From Chitinophagales bacterium (lineage in GTDB: Bacteria > Bacteroidota > Bacteroidia > Chitinophagales > JADIYW01): a stretch of 64,000 bases of DNA. Under the pieces are notes generated by a model. The model ran no database searches. It saw nothing but the letters and a program-made list of their open reading frames with translations, and was not told where the DNA came from. The DNA is taken from the NCBI GenBank assembly GCA_019694955.1, contig JAIBAX010000004.1, positions 1-64,000 on the forward strand. Direction: 5' to 3'. Positions 17,133 to 24,857 of the stretch are shown here, in pieces; the first letter of the stretch is position 1; the number at the start of each line of letters is the position of its first letter. The position numbers and the translations under genes were made by a program.

Positions 17133-18128
17133 GTGAAGAAGTTGCTGATAATTGGAGGCACTCGTTTTGTTGGAAGAAATCTGCTAGAAAAACTTATACA
17201 TAACCATCCTCACTATAGTGTCACGCTTTTCAACAGAGGCATCACAAACCCCCATTTATTTCCGGAAATCAACAAAATCTTTGGCGATAGGAAAAATATA
17301 GAGGACATTTCAAAGATTGCAACAACTTTTTGGGATTGTATCATTGATATTTCAGGATATTGGCCCGATGCTTTAGAACAACAATTGAATATCCACAAGG
17401 GCAATTTCGACAAATACATCTACATTTCCACCTGTAGCCATTATGTATTCCATCCTAATCATCCACACCTCATTCACGAGGACGAGCCTACCGTTACATG
17501 TACAGAAGAAGAAAAGCATAGTGAAGGATTGCAATATTATAACCAAAAGAAAGCGGAATGTGAGCGTATTTTACTAGAGACAATAGACAACTTAATTATT
17601 CTGCGTCCAGGATTAATCATCGGAAAATATGATTCTACTGACCGACTTTATTATTGGTTGCACAAAGTTTTCTCACAAGAAAAAATACTATTGGCGGAAG
17701 CTTGTAAAAATGCTATTTCATTCACCTATGTAGCAGATTTGGTCAATATCATAACTTATTTCATTGAAAACACGGGCAAACATAAAATTTATAATGCCTC
17801 TTCCTATAAGGCTGCTATTGAGGATTTTGTTCAAATGTCCATTACAACACTTGATAAACAGCCTGCGCTGATATATGCTACCCATTCCTTTCTGGAAGAA
17901 CATCAGGTTGAAGAATGGGTAGACCTTCCTTTATGTCTGAACGGCACTTACCTTACTGTAAACAGCATGAGGCTATGGAATGAATTGCCTTTTCGTCCAT
18001 CTAGCCTTGAACAATCCTTTGCTCAAATGATTGATTTTTATACCCAAGAAAGGTGTTGGGAAACGCCAAATGTAACTCCTCCAGCAATGACTGCAGACCG
18101 AGAAAAGCAACTTCTGGAGAAATTCTGA
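17133..18128 (+). CDS. NAD-dependent epimerase/dehydratase family protein
   Basis: 331 aa from a GTG at 17133 (VKKLLIIGGTRFVGRN); a TTG at 17094 lies inside the nfu gene and adds non-conserved residues. The glycine-rich Rossmann motif GGTRFVGR is clear. The active-site Tyr/Lys segment is YYNQKKAECER (YxxxK), and GLIIGKYDSTDR resembles the extended-SDR region after it. Function unknown: possibly a sugar or isoflavone-reductase-like enzyme. It is probably co-transcribed with nfu and convergent with the next gene. Confidence 0.75.
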   Translation: MKKLLIIGGTRFVGRNLLEKLIHNHPHYSVTLFNRGITNPHLFPEINKIFGDRKNIEDISKIATTFWDCIIDISGYWPDALEQQLNIHKGNFDKYIYISTCSHYVFHPNHPHLIHEDEPTVTCTEEEKHSEGLQYYNQKKAECERILLETIDNLIILRPGLIIGKYDSTDRLYYWLHKVFSQEKILLAEACKNAISFTYVADLVNIITYFIENTGKHKIYNASSYKAAIEDFVQMSITTLDKQPALIYATHSFLEEHQVEEWVDLPLCLNGTYLTVNSMRLWNELPFRPSSLEQSFAQMIDFYTQERCWETPNVTPPAMTADREKQLLEKF

Positions 18129-18135
18129 TGCTAGG

Positions 18136-19203
18136 TTAAAACAACGTCAACTGACCTTTAGGATTATTTCTTATAAAAGCTTGGCAGTTGAGCGTTTGAT
18201 TGAATGGTTCAGGAAAGTATTTGTTTTTTGCCAGTTTGACCATTGAGGCAATAGATTCCGCTAGCTTTCCATCTCCTTTCATTCTGGTACTAAATCTACT
18301 ATCATTTAACTTGCCACCATGTAATGCTGCTACTTGATTCAATACTTTCTTTGCTTTTTCAGGAAATGCTGTTTCAATCCAATTTGCAAATATTTCAGCA
18401 ATAGAGCCATTCAACCTAACCACAATATGACCGAATCCTTTTGCTCCGGCTTCCGAGACAGCTTTCGCTAACTGCATTACCTCGTGGTTGTTCAATCCCG
18501 GAATAATAGGCGCCATTAATACATATACAGGAATACCATTTTTCGCCAACAGTTCTACCATCTCAATTCTTTTTTTGATAGTTGCCGTTCTCGGTTCCAA
18601 TTTCATCCTCAATTCTTCATTCAAAGTGTTGATAGACATGCATACGGAGGTTAGCTTATGTTCGTTTAACGATTGTAAAATATCTATATCTCTTTGTACC
18701 AAACTGTTTTTAGTAATTATGCCAACCGGATGTTTGTATTTATCAAATACTTCCAAACATTTTCTGGTTATTTGCAACTTGCGTTCGACTGGTTGATAGC
18801 AATCTGTATTTCCACTCATCATAATGGGCTTTACCTCCCAATTGGGTTTTTGAAAAAGTTTCTCAAGTAGTTGTGGCGCATTCTTTTTGACTAAAACCAT
18901 TTGCTCAAATTCTAGTCCGGCATTATAGCCCCAATATTGATGAGAGTTCCGGGCATAGCAATAAACGCAGCCGTGCTCACAACCCTGATATGGATTCATG
19001 GAGTATTCCATGCCTACATCCGGGCTATCCACTTTGTTGACGATTGTTTTAGGAAAGACTTCAATATATTTTGTTGGGGCTTGTTCTTGTTCGATTTCGT
19101 CTATTGCTTCCCAATGTTCCTTCACAGGAATTTGCTGAGCAAATACATTCACTGTATTTATCTGCGCTCCTCTCCCTTTAATTATATCCTGAAATGGTAA
19201 CAT
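18136..19203 (-). CDS. PA0069-family radical SAM protein
   Basis: 355 aa. The radical SAM cluster motif is Cys75-x3-Cys79-x2-Cys82 (NPYQGCEHGCVYCYARNSH), followed by IMMSGNTDCYQPVERKL and ITKNSLVQRDIDIL, the layout of the PA0069/spore-photolyase-related family. The C-terminus ends QLTLF, which looks like a DNA sliding-clamp binding pentapeptide (consensus QL[S/D]LF). The family is uncharacterised but related to photoproduct lyase, so DNA repair is plausible. It is convergent with the epimerase gene (7-base gap). Confidence 0.85.
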   Translation of the reverse strand: MLPFQDIIKGRGAQINTVNVFAQQIPVKEHWEAIDEIEQEQAPTKYIEVFPKTIVNKVDSPDVGMEYSMNPYQGCEHGCVYCYARNSHQYWGYNAGLEFEQMVLVKKNAPQLLEKLFQKPNWEVKPIMMSGNTDCYQPVERKLQITRKCLEVFDKYKHPVGIITKNSLVQRDIDILQSLNEHKLTSVCMSINTLNEELRMKLEPRTATIKKRIEMVELLAKNGIPVYVLMAPIIPGLNNHEVMQLAKAVSEAGAKGFGHIVVRLNGSIAEIFANWIETAFPEKAKKVLNQVAALHGGKLNDSRFSTRMKGDGKLAESIASMVKLAKNKYFPEPFNQTLNCQAFIRNNPKGQLTLF

Positions 19204-19322
19204 CTTGCAACTTTATGCTAAAATACAAAGTATTTAAATGTGTTTTTGCTACATAATGTATCAATTTTGAAAAATGCTGTGATATCATGCATTTAAAACA
19301 GATATATGCATAAAAATTGGTT

Positions 19323-20105
19323 ATGCAACTCAAGATATATCAGGTAGACGCCTTCACACAAGAATTATTTGGTGGAAATCCTGCCGCCGTAATTCCATTA
19401 ACAGAATGGGTGAGTGATGAGTTATTACAAAAGATTGCCGAAGAAAATAATTTGTCAGAGACAGCATTCTTTGTTCCTGAAGGTGAAGGATTTCGGTTGC
19501 GTTGGTTGACGCCAACGGTAGAAGTTCCTTTGTGTGGTCATGCCACGCTAGCTTCAGCACATGTTATTTTTGAACACCTGCATTATGATAAGGAAGAAAT
19601 TATTTTCTATACCAAAAGCGGTGTATTGAAAGTTAAGAAAGACAACGGAAGGCTGTCTTTAAATTTTCCAAAAGCTACCTTACAACAACTGGACATAAAT
19701 ATATTTCCTGCCGGATTGGTAGGAGACAACCTAGTAGAGCTATGGGAAGGTAATGGCAAATGGTTGGCAGTAGTAGAAGAGGAAGATTTTGTGAGGAAGT
19801 TCATCCCCAACTTTCAGGTCATTGGCGACTTACCATGCTTCGGACTAATTCTCACCGCCAAAGGGAAGGATGTGGATTTTGTTTCTAGATTTTTTACACC
19901 ACAAAATGGCATCAATGAAGATCCGGTTACGGGTGGGGCGCACTGTGTACTTACACCTTATTGGGCAAATGTTTTGGTTAAAAATGACTTGCATGCACTG
20001 CAAGTTTCTAAACGAGGGGGAGAACTTTGGTGTAAAAACACGGAAGAAAGGGTTATTATGCAGGGACATGCCATAACATATCTGGTGGGAGATTGTTGGG
20101 TTTAA
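19323..20105 (+). CDS. PhzF-family isomerase
   Basis: 260 aa from the ATG at 19323 (MQLKIYQVDAFTQELFGGNPAAV); two codons upstream a TTG is less likely. The PhzF/diaminopimelate-epimerase-like fold shows as GNPAAVIPL, SETAFFVP (with the family Glu), PLCGHATLASAHV and EDPVTGGAHCVLTPYW. It catalyses proton-shift isomerisation of a small acidic substrate; outside phenazine clusters the substrate is generally unknown, and no phz genes are nearby. Confidence 0.92.
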   Translation: MQLKIYQVDAFTQELFGGNPAAVIPLTEWVSDELLQKIAEENNLSETAFFVPEGEGFRLRWLTPTVEVPLCGHATLASAHVIFEHLHYDKEEIIFYTKSGVLKVKKDNGRLSLNFPKATLQQLDINIFPAGLVGDNLVELWEGNGKWLAVVEEEDFVRKFIPNFQVIGDLPCFGLILTAKGKDVDFVSRFFTPQNGINEDPVTGGAHCVLTPYWANVLVKNDLHALQVSKRGGELWCKNTEERVIMQGHAITYLVGDCWV

Positions 20106-20340
20106 AAAATGTATGTTTGACAATGGGGTTTTAGTGGCAATGCTAACTGGTGTATGCACCTGCAAACATTCATCATAATAACAGCCTGAAAAACCAAATC
20201 TGTTTTAGTAAGTGGATTAGCATGCAAACACATAATGAAGCTTTAAGAAAACAAGGTCGCTTCAGCGATTTGACAAAAAAAATAGCTTTACACTCTTCTA
20301 CAATAATTTTCGATTAATTGACACCAAGATGTATTATTTT
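20106..20340. other. Intergenic region, no gene found
   Basis: No credible ORF, hairpin terminator or RNA gene seen. It borders the accessory scar that starts at 20341. Confidence 0.4.
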
Positions 20341-20385
20341 GTCTGAATCACAGATTAAATGGATTAAAAGATTACACGGATTATG
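20341..20385. repeat. GATTA-type degenerate repeat in front of the GxxExxY gene
   Basis: GTCTGAATCACAGATTAAAT then GGATTAAAAGATTACACGGA: an imperfect tandem of (CA)GATTA units with a 9-12 base period, running straight into the start codon at 20383. I recall similar tracts in front of GxxExxY genes in many environmental genomes; this is memory, not a search. Confidence 0.55.
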
Positions 20386-20748
20386 AATACGGAATTGAAA
20401 TACAAGGACATAACTGAGAAGATAATCGGCGCTTCATTTGAAGTTCATAAGTTTCTAGGCAATGGCTTTCAAGAAGTGATTTACCAAAGGGCATTGGCTT
20501 ATGAAATGCGTAAGGCTGGATTAGAATTTGCCAGAGAGATAGAGCAAGATATTTTTTATAAAGACCTTGAAAAACCAATCGGCACACGCAGGGCTGATTT
20601 TGTAGTAGATGGAAAAGTATTGGTTGAATTAAAAGCAATTATTCAGTTAGAAGATGTACACTTGGCACAAGCACTTAATTATCTTAAAGCGAGCAAATCC
20701 GTGATTCAGACAATAATTGCGGAAATATTAAATCCCATTTATTTCTAA
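20383..20748 (+). CDS. GxxExxY protein (PDDEXK_3 family)
   Basis: 121 aa, complete. The naming motif is GFQEVIY (about residues 28-34, within FLGNGFQEVIYQRALAYE). The nuclease-like core follows: GTRRADFVVDGKVLVELKAI, where Asp and the ExK group match a PD-(D/E)xK active site. A helix with HLAQALNYLKAS closes it. No enzyme activity has been firmly assigned to the family. It starts inside a repeat tract typical of the family and lies next to restriction-modification fragments. Confidence 0.88.
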   Translation: MNTELKYKDITEKIIGASFEVHKFLGNGFQEVIYQRALAYEMRKAGLEFAREIEQDIFYKDLEKPIGTRRADFVVDGKVLVELKAIIQLEDVHLAQALNYLKASKSVIQTIIAEILNPIYF

Positions 20749-20751
20749 TCT

Positions 20752-20916
20752 AAAAGAACAACCATCGTCCGTCAATTAGATGCCCTGCGAGCCAAAACGC
20801 AAGAGTTGGAAGCGGCGTATCAAAAGAAAATTGCTGATTTGGAAGAGCTGAAAAAGAGTATTTTACAAAAGGCATTTGCAGGAGAATTAAAAAGCGAAAG
20901 CAATAATAAACCGTGA
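20752..20916 (+). pseudogene. hsdS fragment: C-terminal tail of a type I restriction specificity subunit
   Basis: The frame reads TIVRQLDALRAKTQELEAAY then QKKIADLEELKKSILQKAFA and GEL before a TGA at 20914-20916. This is the conserved distal coiled-coil and QKAFAGEL end of HsdS. No target-recognition domain, start codon or upstream HsdS sequence exists; the reading breaks at about 20758, just after the GxxExxY stop. It is a remnant left by deletion. Confidence 0.8.
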
Positions 20917-20964
20917 AAATGTGTATATTTGAGGGACTTTTCACGATAAATAGCTAAGCGTAGT

Positions 20965-21849
20965 ATGATAAACCAAACTACAAAAGATAAAATTGAGGCA
21001 TTGCACCAGCAATACATAAACCTGGCAAAGGGGAACGGACACTTGCTGAAAGAAATTGCACTTGCCGAAATTCCTGAAATGGTTTATAACTCAAACGCTA
21101 TCGAAAACTCAACACTTACCTTAGAAGACACCGAAAAAATTCTTGCAGGAGGCAGTATAGAGCGTAAAGTAAATATACGGGAGGTGTACGAAGCCAAAAA
21201 TTTGGCAAAACTAACCGAAACCTTATTAGAAAAAAACAAATCCAAACTCAATATCAAGCTCATTTTAAATTTGCATAAAACATTACTTACTCATATAGAT
21301 GACAGCATTGCAGGTCGTTTTAGAAGTGGTAAAGAATGGGTAAGGGTTGGCAATCATTTGGGAGCAAATCCGCAGTTTGTAGTTGCGCTTATGCAGGAAT
21401 TGGTGGATAATTTCAACCAAAATAAAGCCCGCTATTTTTTAGATACTATTGCACATTTCCACGCTGAGTTTGAAACTATTCACCCATTTGTTGACGGCAA
21501 TGGACGAATAGGCAGAGTGCTCATCAATTTGCAGTTAATGAATGCAGGTTTACCGCCTATAATAATTCAAAATAAAAGCAAGCACACCGAATACTATCCG
21601 TTATTTACCCAGTACCAAACAACGATGAAATTTGGAGGGTTTACGGAATTGTTTGCCTTGTTGTTGCAAGAAACATTGCACAAACGAATAACTATACTTA
21701 CGGCAAAAAAAATTATTCCGCTTTCTGTATGGGCTTCACAAAAAGCCGTAAAACCAAACGTGGCAGCTAACAAAGCCAAAAGGCAAACCATCCCTGCCTT
21801 TCGAATGCGTGAAAAGTGGATGATTGCAGATGAATATAAACCTACATAA
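20965..21849 (+). CDS. Fic-domain protein (AMPylase type), with inhibitory helix
   Basis: 294 aa, complete. The Fic motif HPFVDGNGRIGR sits at 173-184 with catalytic His173. An N-terminal inhibitory motif SNAIEN (43-48, pattern S/TxxxE-G/N) should place its Glu in the ATP site, as in class II Fic enzymes. C-terminal extension (about 245-294) is basic. It would transfer AMP to a protein hydroxyl. Fic genes of this kind are often embedded in type I restriction loci. Here hsdS and hsdR are broken on either side, while this gene is intact. Confidence 0.92.
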   Translation: MINQTTKDKIEALHQQYINLAKGNGHLLKEIALAEIPEMVYNSNAIENSTLTLEDTEKILAGGSIERKVNIREVYEAKNLAKLTETLLEKNKSKLNIKLILNLHKTLLTHIDDSIAGRFRSGKEWVRVGNHLGANPQFVVALMQELVDNFNQNKARYFLDTIAHFHAEFETIHPFVDGNGRIGRVLINLQLMNAGLPPIIIQNKSKHTEYYPLFTQYQTTMKFGGFTELFALLLQETLHKRITILTAKKIIPLSVWASQKAVKPNVAANKAKRQTIPAFRMREKWMIADEYKPT

Positions 21850-21851
21850 TT

Positions 21852-22059
21852 ATGAACGAAGCAGAAACAAGAGCAGAACTCATAAACCCAAAGCTAAAAG
21901 CTTGTGGAGTTGTGAAAGGCTCTAAAGCTCTTTGTGAATACCATATTACGCAAGGAAAAAGACAAACAGGAGGAAAAAGACATCGCTGATTATGTGTTGG
22001 TGTACAAAGGCATCAAATACGGAAAAGCAGTTATTTATTTACTTATGCTAATAGGATGA
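21852..22059 (+). pseudogene. hsdR fragment: N-terminus of a type I restriction endonuclease, frameshifted
   Basis: ATG at 21852 gives MNEAETRAELINPKLKACG, then VVKGSKALCEYHITQGK, the standard HsdR N-terminus (normally followed by ADYVL). The frame stops at 21989, but the other forward frame continues as DKQEEKDIADYVLVYKGIKY to a TGA at 22057-22059. So a frameshift and a large deletion have removed all helicase domains. Together with the hsdS tail it marks a dead type I system. Confidence 0.78.
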
Positions 22060-22098
22060 ACCTCCAAACCGAAATGATAGTACTAATACTATTCAATT

Positions 22099-23235
22099 TT
22101 ATTTGAACAAGCCCTTTTCTTTCATTTCTTTAAGAGAGGCTTCGTACTTATCTTCTCCAATTTCTTGACTGAGTACCCAGGAGGTAAAACGTTTGATTCC
22201 TTCATCAAAACTTACTTCCGGAGAAAACCCTAGTGCGGATTTTACTTTGGTAAGATCTGCATAATTATGTCTAATGTCGCCGATTCTATACTGTCCGGAA
22301 ACTTGGATATCTATTTGTTTTCCATAGTGTTTAATTAAGGTTTCAGCAACTTCCATCACAGAAATATTCTGCCCTAATCCTACATTAAATACTTGATAAT
22401 CTGTCGTTTCACTGTCCATGCCTAACATGGTGGCCTTTACTACGTCGTCGATATAAACAAAATCGCGGCTTTCCTTTCCATCTTCAAAAATATTGATGCC
22501 GTTTCCATTTAAGATTCTTGTAGAAAATATCGATAAAATACCAGTGTATGGGTTTTTTAGTGATTGCCCGGGGCCATATACATTTTGATAGCGAAAGGCA
22601 ACAGCAGGAATATTTAAAGAACGACAAGCAATTAATACGGCTTGCTCTTGGTTGTATTTTGTTAGTCCGTAAATGGAGTTAGGATGTATCTTGGAATCTT
22701 CATCGGTTGCCATAAGAACAACTTCCTTTCCTGTTAATGGGCATTTGGGCTCGTAATCACCTTTCGACATATCCACATCATTGCGCTGTACAGGATAAAC
22801 TGCCGAATGTAAGTCTTTGTTCCAATATTTTCCTTCTCCATAGATAGCACGGGAAGATGCCACGATGACTTTTTCTACTTTGTGTTCATGGTTGGCCAAC
22901 AGATCCAACATGATGCCGGTTCCGGTGACATTTACATCCATATAGCGTTGTATTTCATACATGGATTGTCCGGTGCCAGTTTCTGCCGCCAAGTGAACGA
23001 TGACTTCTTGTCCTTTTAATGCCTGCTCCCAATCATACACATTTCTTACATCCCCTAAGATAAAATTCACTTTATCTTTAATTCTTTGAAACAAGAATGA
23101 GTCATCTTTATCTCCATGAATTTGCGGACTTAAATTGTCCAATACTGTAACTTCGTCACCCCTTTCGATACATTTTAGTGCCAATGTTGAGCCAATGAAT
23201 CCGGCTCCTCCTGTTATAAGTATTTTCCTTCCCAT
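22099..23235 (-). CDS. Nucleotide-sugar epimerase/dehydratase, resembles dTDP-L-rhamnose 4-epimerase
   Basis: 378 aa extended SDR. Rossmann motif GGAGFIGST (residues 8-16), then VTVLDNLSPQIHG; catalytic pair in YGLTKYNQE; C-terminal substrate region FNVGLGQNISVMEVAE and GDIRHNYAD. The LSPQIHG stretch resembles Tll/WbiB-type dTDP-L-rhamnose 4-epimerases (6-deoxytalose synthesis), which is a guess by pattern; UDP-sugar epimerase is the alternative. It lies 3 bases past a glycosyltransferase gene and is likely co-transcribed for surface polysaccharide. Confidence 0.8.
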   Translation of the reverse strand: MGRKILITGGAGFIGSTLALKCIERGDEVTVLDNLSPQIHGDKDDSFLFQRIKDKVNFILGDVRNVYDWEQALKGQEVIVHLAAETGTGQSMYEIQRYMDVNVTGTGIMLDLLANHEHKVEKVIVASSRAIYGEGKYWNKDLHSAVYPVQRNDVDMSKGDYEPKCPLTGKEVVLMATDEDSKIHPNSIYGLTKYNQEQAVLIACRSLNIPAVAFRYQNVYGPGQSLKNPYTGILSIFSTRILNGNGINIFEDGKESRDFVYIDDVVKATMLGMDSETTDYQVFNVGLGQNISVMEVAETLIKHYGKQIDIQVSGQYRIGDIRHNYADLTKVKSALGFSPEVSFDEGIKRFTSWVLSQEIGEDKYEASLKEMKEKGLFK

Positions 23236-23238
23236 ATT

Positions 23239-24174
23239 TTATAATCTTAACCACCACTTGATGGATTGTTGAACGTTATTTTTAAAGAAATTATATTTTA
23301 TGATATGCCATTTCCTTAGGATAAAGGACTTGTTTCTGAGGTTGATAAATGACGTTAAGGTTTCTTCGGTCTCTTTGTTGAGACAACCACGCTCATCCAG
23401 CCGCTGTTTGACAGCGTTCGCCTGTTGTTGGAGCTTAGAAAAATAGGTGTGCAGGTTTTTATTGGAAACTTTAGCGCTAATGGTTTGTTCAACATCTTTC
23501 TTTAAAGGGTTATTGCCACGGGAGGCATTAGCACCATGCACACGATGCAAAATCGTAGACTCCTGCACATAGTCTATTTTTCCGGCTGCTGCTGCCAGCA
23601 ATACCAACCAATGGTCTTGCAATAAAGCACGTTTGTCGATAGGTGTGCCGAGTGTTAGCAACGATTTATTTACCATCATAGCACACCCATAAGGGACATT
23701 TTGCATTAACAGATTGCCCAGTTTGGTGGCATTTGGGTTGAGTTTGTCTTTTTTCCAAAGTGAAGATGCGATCACGTTTAAATCAGCATCCGCCATACTA
23801 AGGTCTGTAAAAACAAAACACGGCGTTGCCATTTGTCCTGCTTCCAGTTCTTTCATTTTTTGGAACGTAATAGCTATTTTGGCTGGCAACCATTTGTCGT
23901 CCTGATCGCAAAATAGGATATAATCACTTTTTGATGCCTGCATCAATAAAGAAAAGTTCTCTGCAGGACCTACATTTCCCAGATTATCCTTTAGAATAGT
24001 TACCTTATCTGGATGTTTTTGACAGAAATGTTCGAGAATAGAAACCGTATTGTCAACTGAACCATCATCTCGTACATAAAGATGCCATTGTGCAAAGGTT
24101 TGCTCTGCCAGCGATTGTAACTGTACCGCTAAATACTTCTCTCCATTATATGTTGCCAATAAAATATCTACCAT
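23239..24174 (-). CDS. Glycosyltransferase family 2
   Basis: 311 aa from MVDILLATYNGEKYL at 24174 (a further ATG five codons upstream adds MQSYL). GT-A fold: DILLATYNGEKYL, YVRDDGSVDNT (nucleotide site), YILFCDQDDKWLP (DxD-like metal site) and QDHWLVLLAA with acceptor-site Asp. It resembles rhamnosyltransferases of O-antigen/exopolysaccharide clusters and sits directly upstream of the sugar epimerase (3-base gap). Cytoplasmic face of the inner membrane. Confidence 0.87.
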   Translation of the reverse strand: MVDILLATYNGEKYLAVQLQSLAEQTFAQWHLYVRDDGSVDNTVSILEHFCQKHPDKVTILKDNLGNVGPAENFSLLMQASKSDYILFCDQDDKWLPAKIAITFQKMKELEAGQMATPCFVFTDLSMADADLNVIASSLWKKDKLNPNATKLGNLLMQNVPYGCAMMVNKSLLTLGTPIDKRALLQDHWLVLLAAAAGKIDYVQESTILHRVHGANASRGNNPLKKDVEQTISAKVSNKNLHTYFSKLQQQANAVKQRLDERGCLNKETEETLTSFINLRNKSFILRKWHIIKYNFFKNNVQQSIKWWLRL

Positions 24175-24209
24175 AAGGTATGATTGCATGGCAAAGATAA
24201 GAAGTTTGT

Positions 24210-24857
24210 TTACTTAGAAATTAATTTATCTACGGCATTTCTCAACTGATTCTCAAATATTTTAAATGAGTTTAGTTGCCTTAATGGAGAAAAATCTTCT
24301 ATGTTTTCTGCTATTAGATGTACTGCGAAATTAGCATTGAATTTTTTAAGATTACGACCCTTTAATCCGCTAACTTCTTTTAATAAATCGTGTAACATAG
24401 ATTTTGTGTCTGGGACATTTTCAACATTCTTTAACAAAGGAAGCGCTATTTTGCCTTTGAAATTTCTGTTTCCCGCTGCTCCTTTAATTGCTTCGACATC
24501 AAATAACAACCATGACTCCATCATTCTGACAGGAACGACACAAACTGTTCTTTCCAAAAATTTGCTTTCTTTTATTTTGCTAGTAATCTCTTGTTTTCTT
24601 TTTTCAATAATTCCTCTTTCAGATGATTCTGCATCTCTATGGTAAAAGAGGATGTCAAATGGGAAGTATTCAAAAGCGACATCAATTCTTCTCAACACTT
24701 CATGTGATTTAGGAGGTTCTAGTATATTACTAAAATTCGCAAATCTACCACTAATTGGCAGTTGGGGATAGAGGTCATTTAGAAGCCAATTGATTACATT
24801 CATTAAAATCATATCTGATTGACCATCTGAAATCAATGTATATTTTAATTCATTCAT
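24210..24857 (-). CDS. Toprim-like partner of an ABC-type ATPase (candidate defence effector)
   Basis: 215 aa. The start overlaps the upstream ATPase stop by four bases (ATGA), so the two are translationally coupled. ISDGQSD (9-15) could replace the usual Toprim Glu motif, FYHRDAESSE (71-80) fits the acidic DxD-like motif, and VPVRMMESWLLFDVEAIKGA (108-127) resembles the ESWLL/EAWLL segment of Toprim-like proteins paired with AAA ATPases (DUF4276, RloB and related). The composition is AT-rich like its partner. I infer a nuclease-type effector gated by the ATPase; no activity is known for this exact family. Confidence 0.55.
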   Translation of the reverse strand: MNELKYTLISDGQSDMILMNVINWLLNDLYPQLPISGRFANFSNILEPPKSHEVLRRIDVAFEYFPFDILFYHRDAESSERGIIEKRKQEITSKIKESKFLERTVCVVPVRMMESWLLFDVEAIKGAAGNRNFKGKIALPLLKNVENVPDTKSMLHDLLKEVSGLKGRNLKKFNANFAVHLIAENIEDFSPLRQLNSFKIFENQLRNAVDKLISK

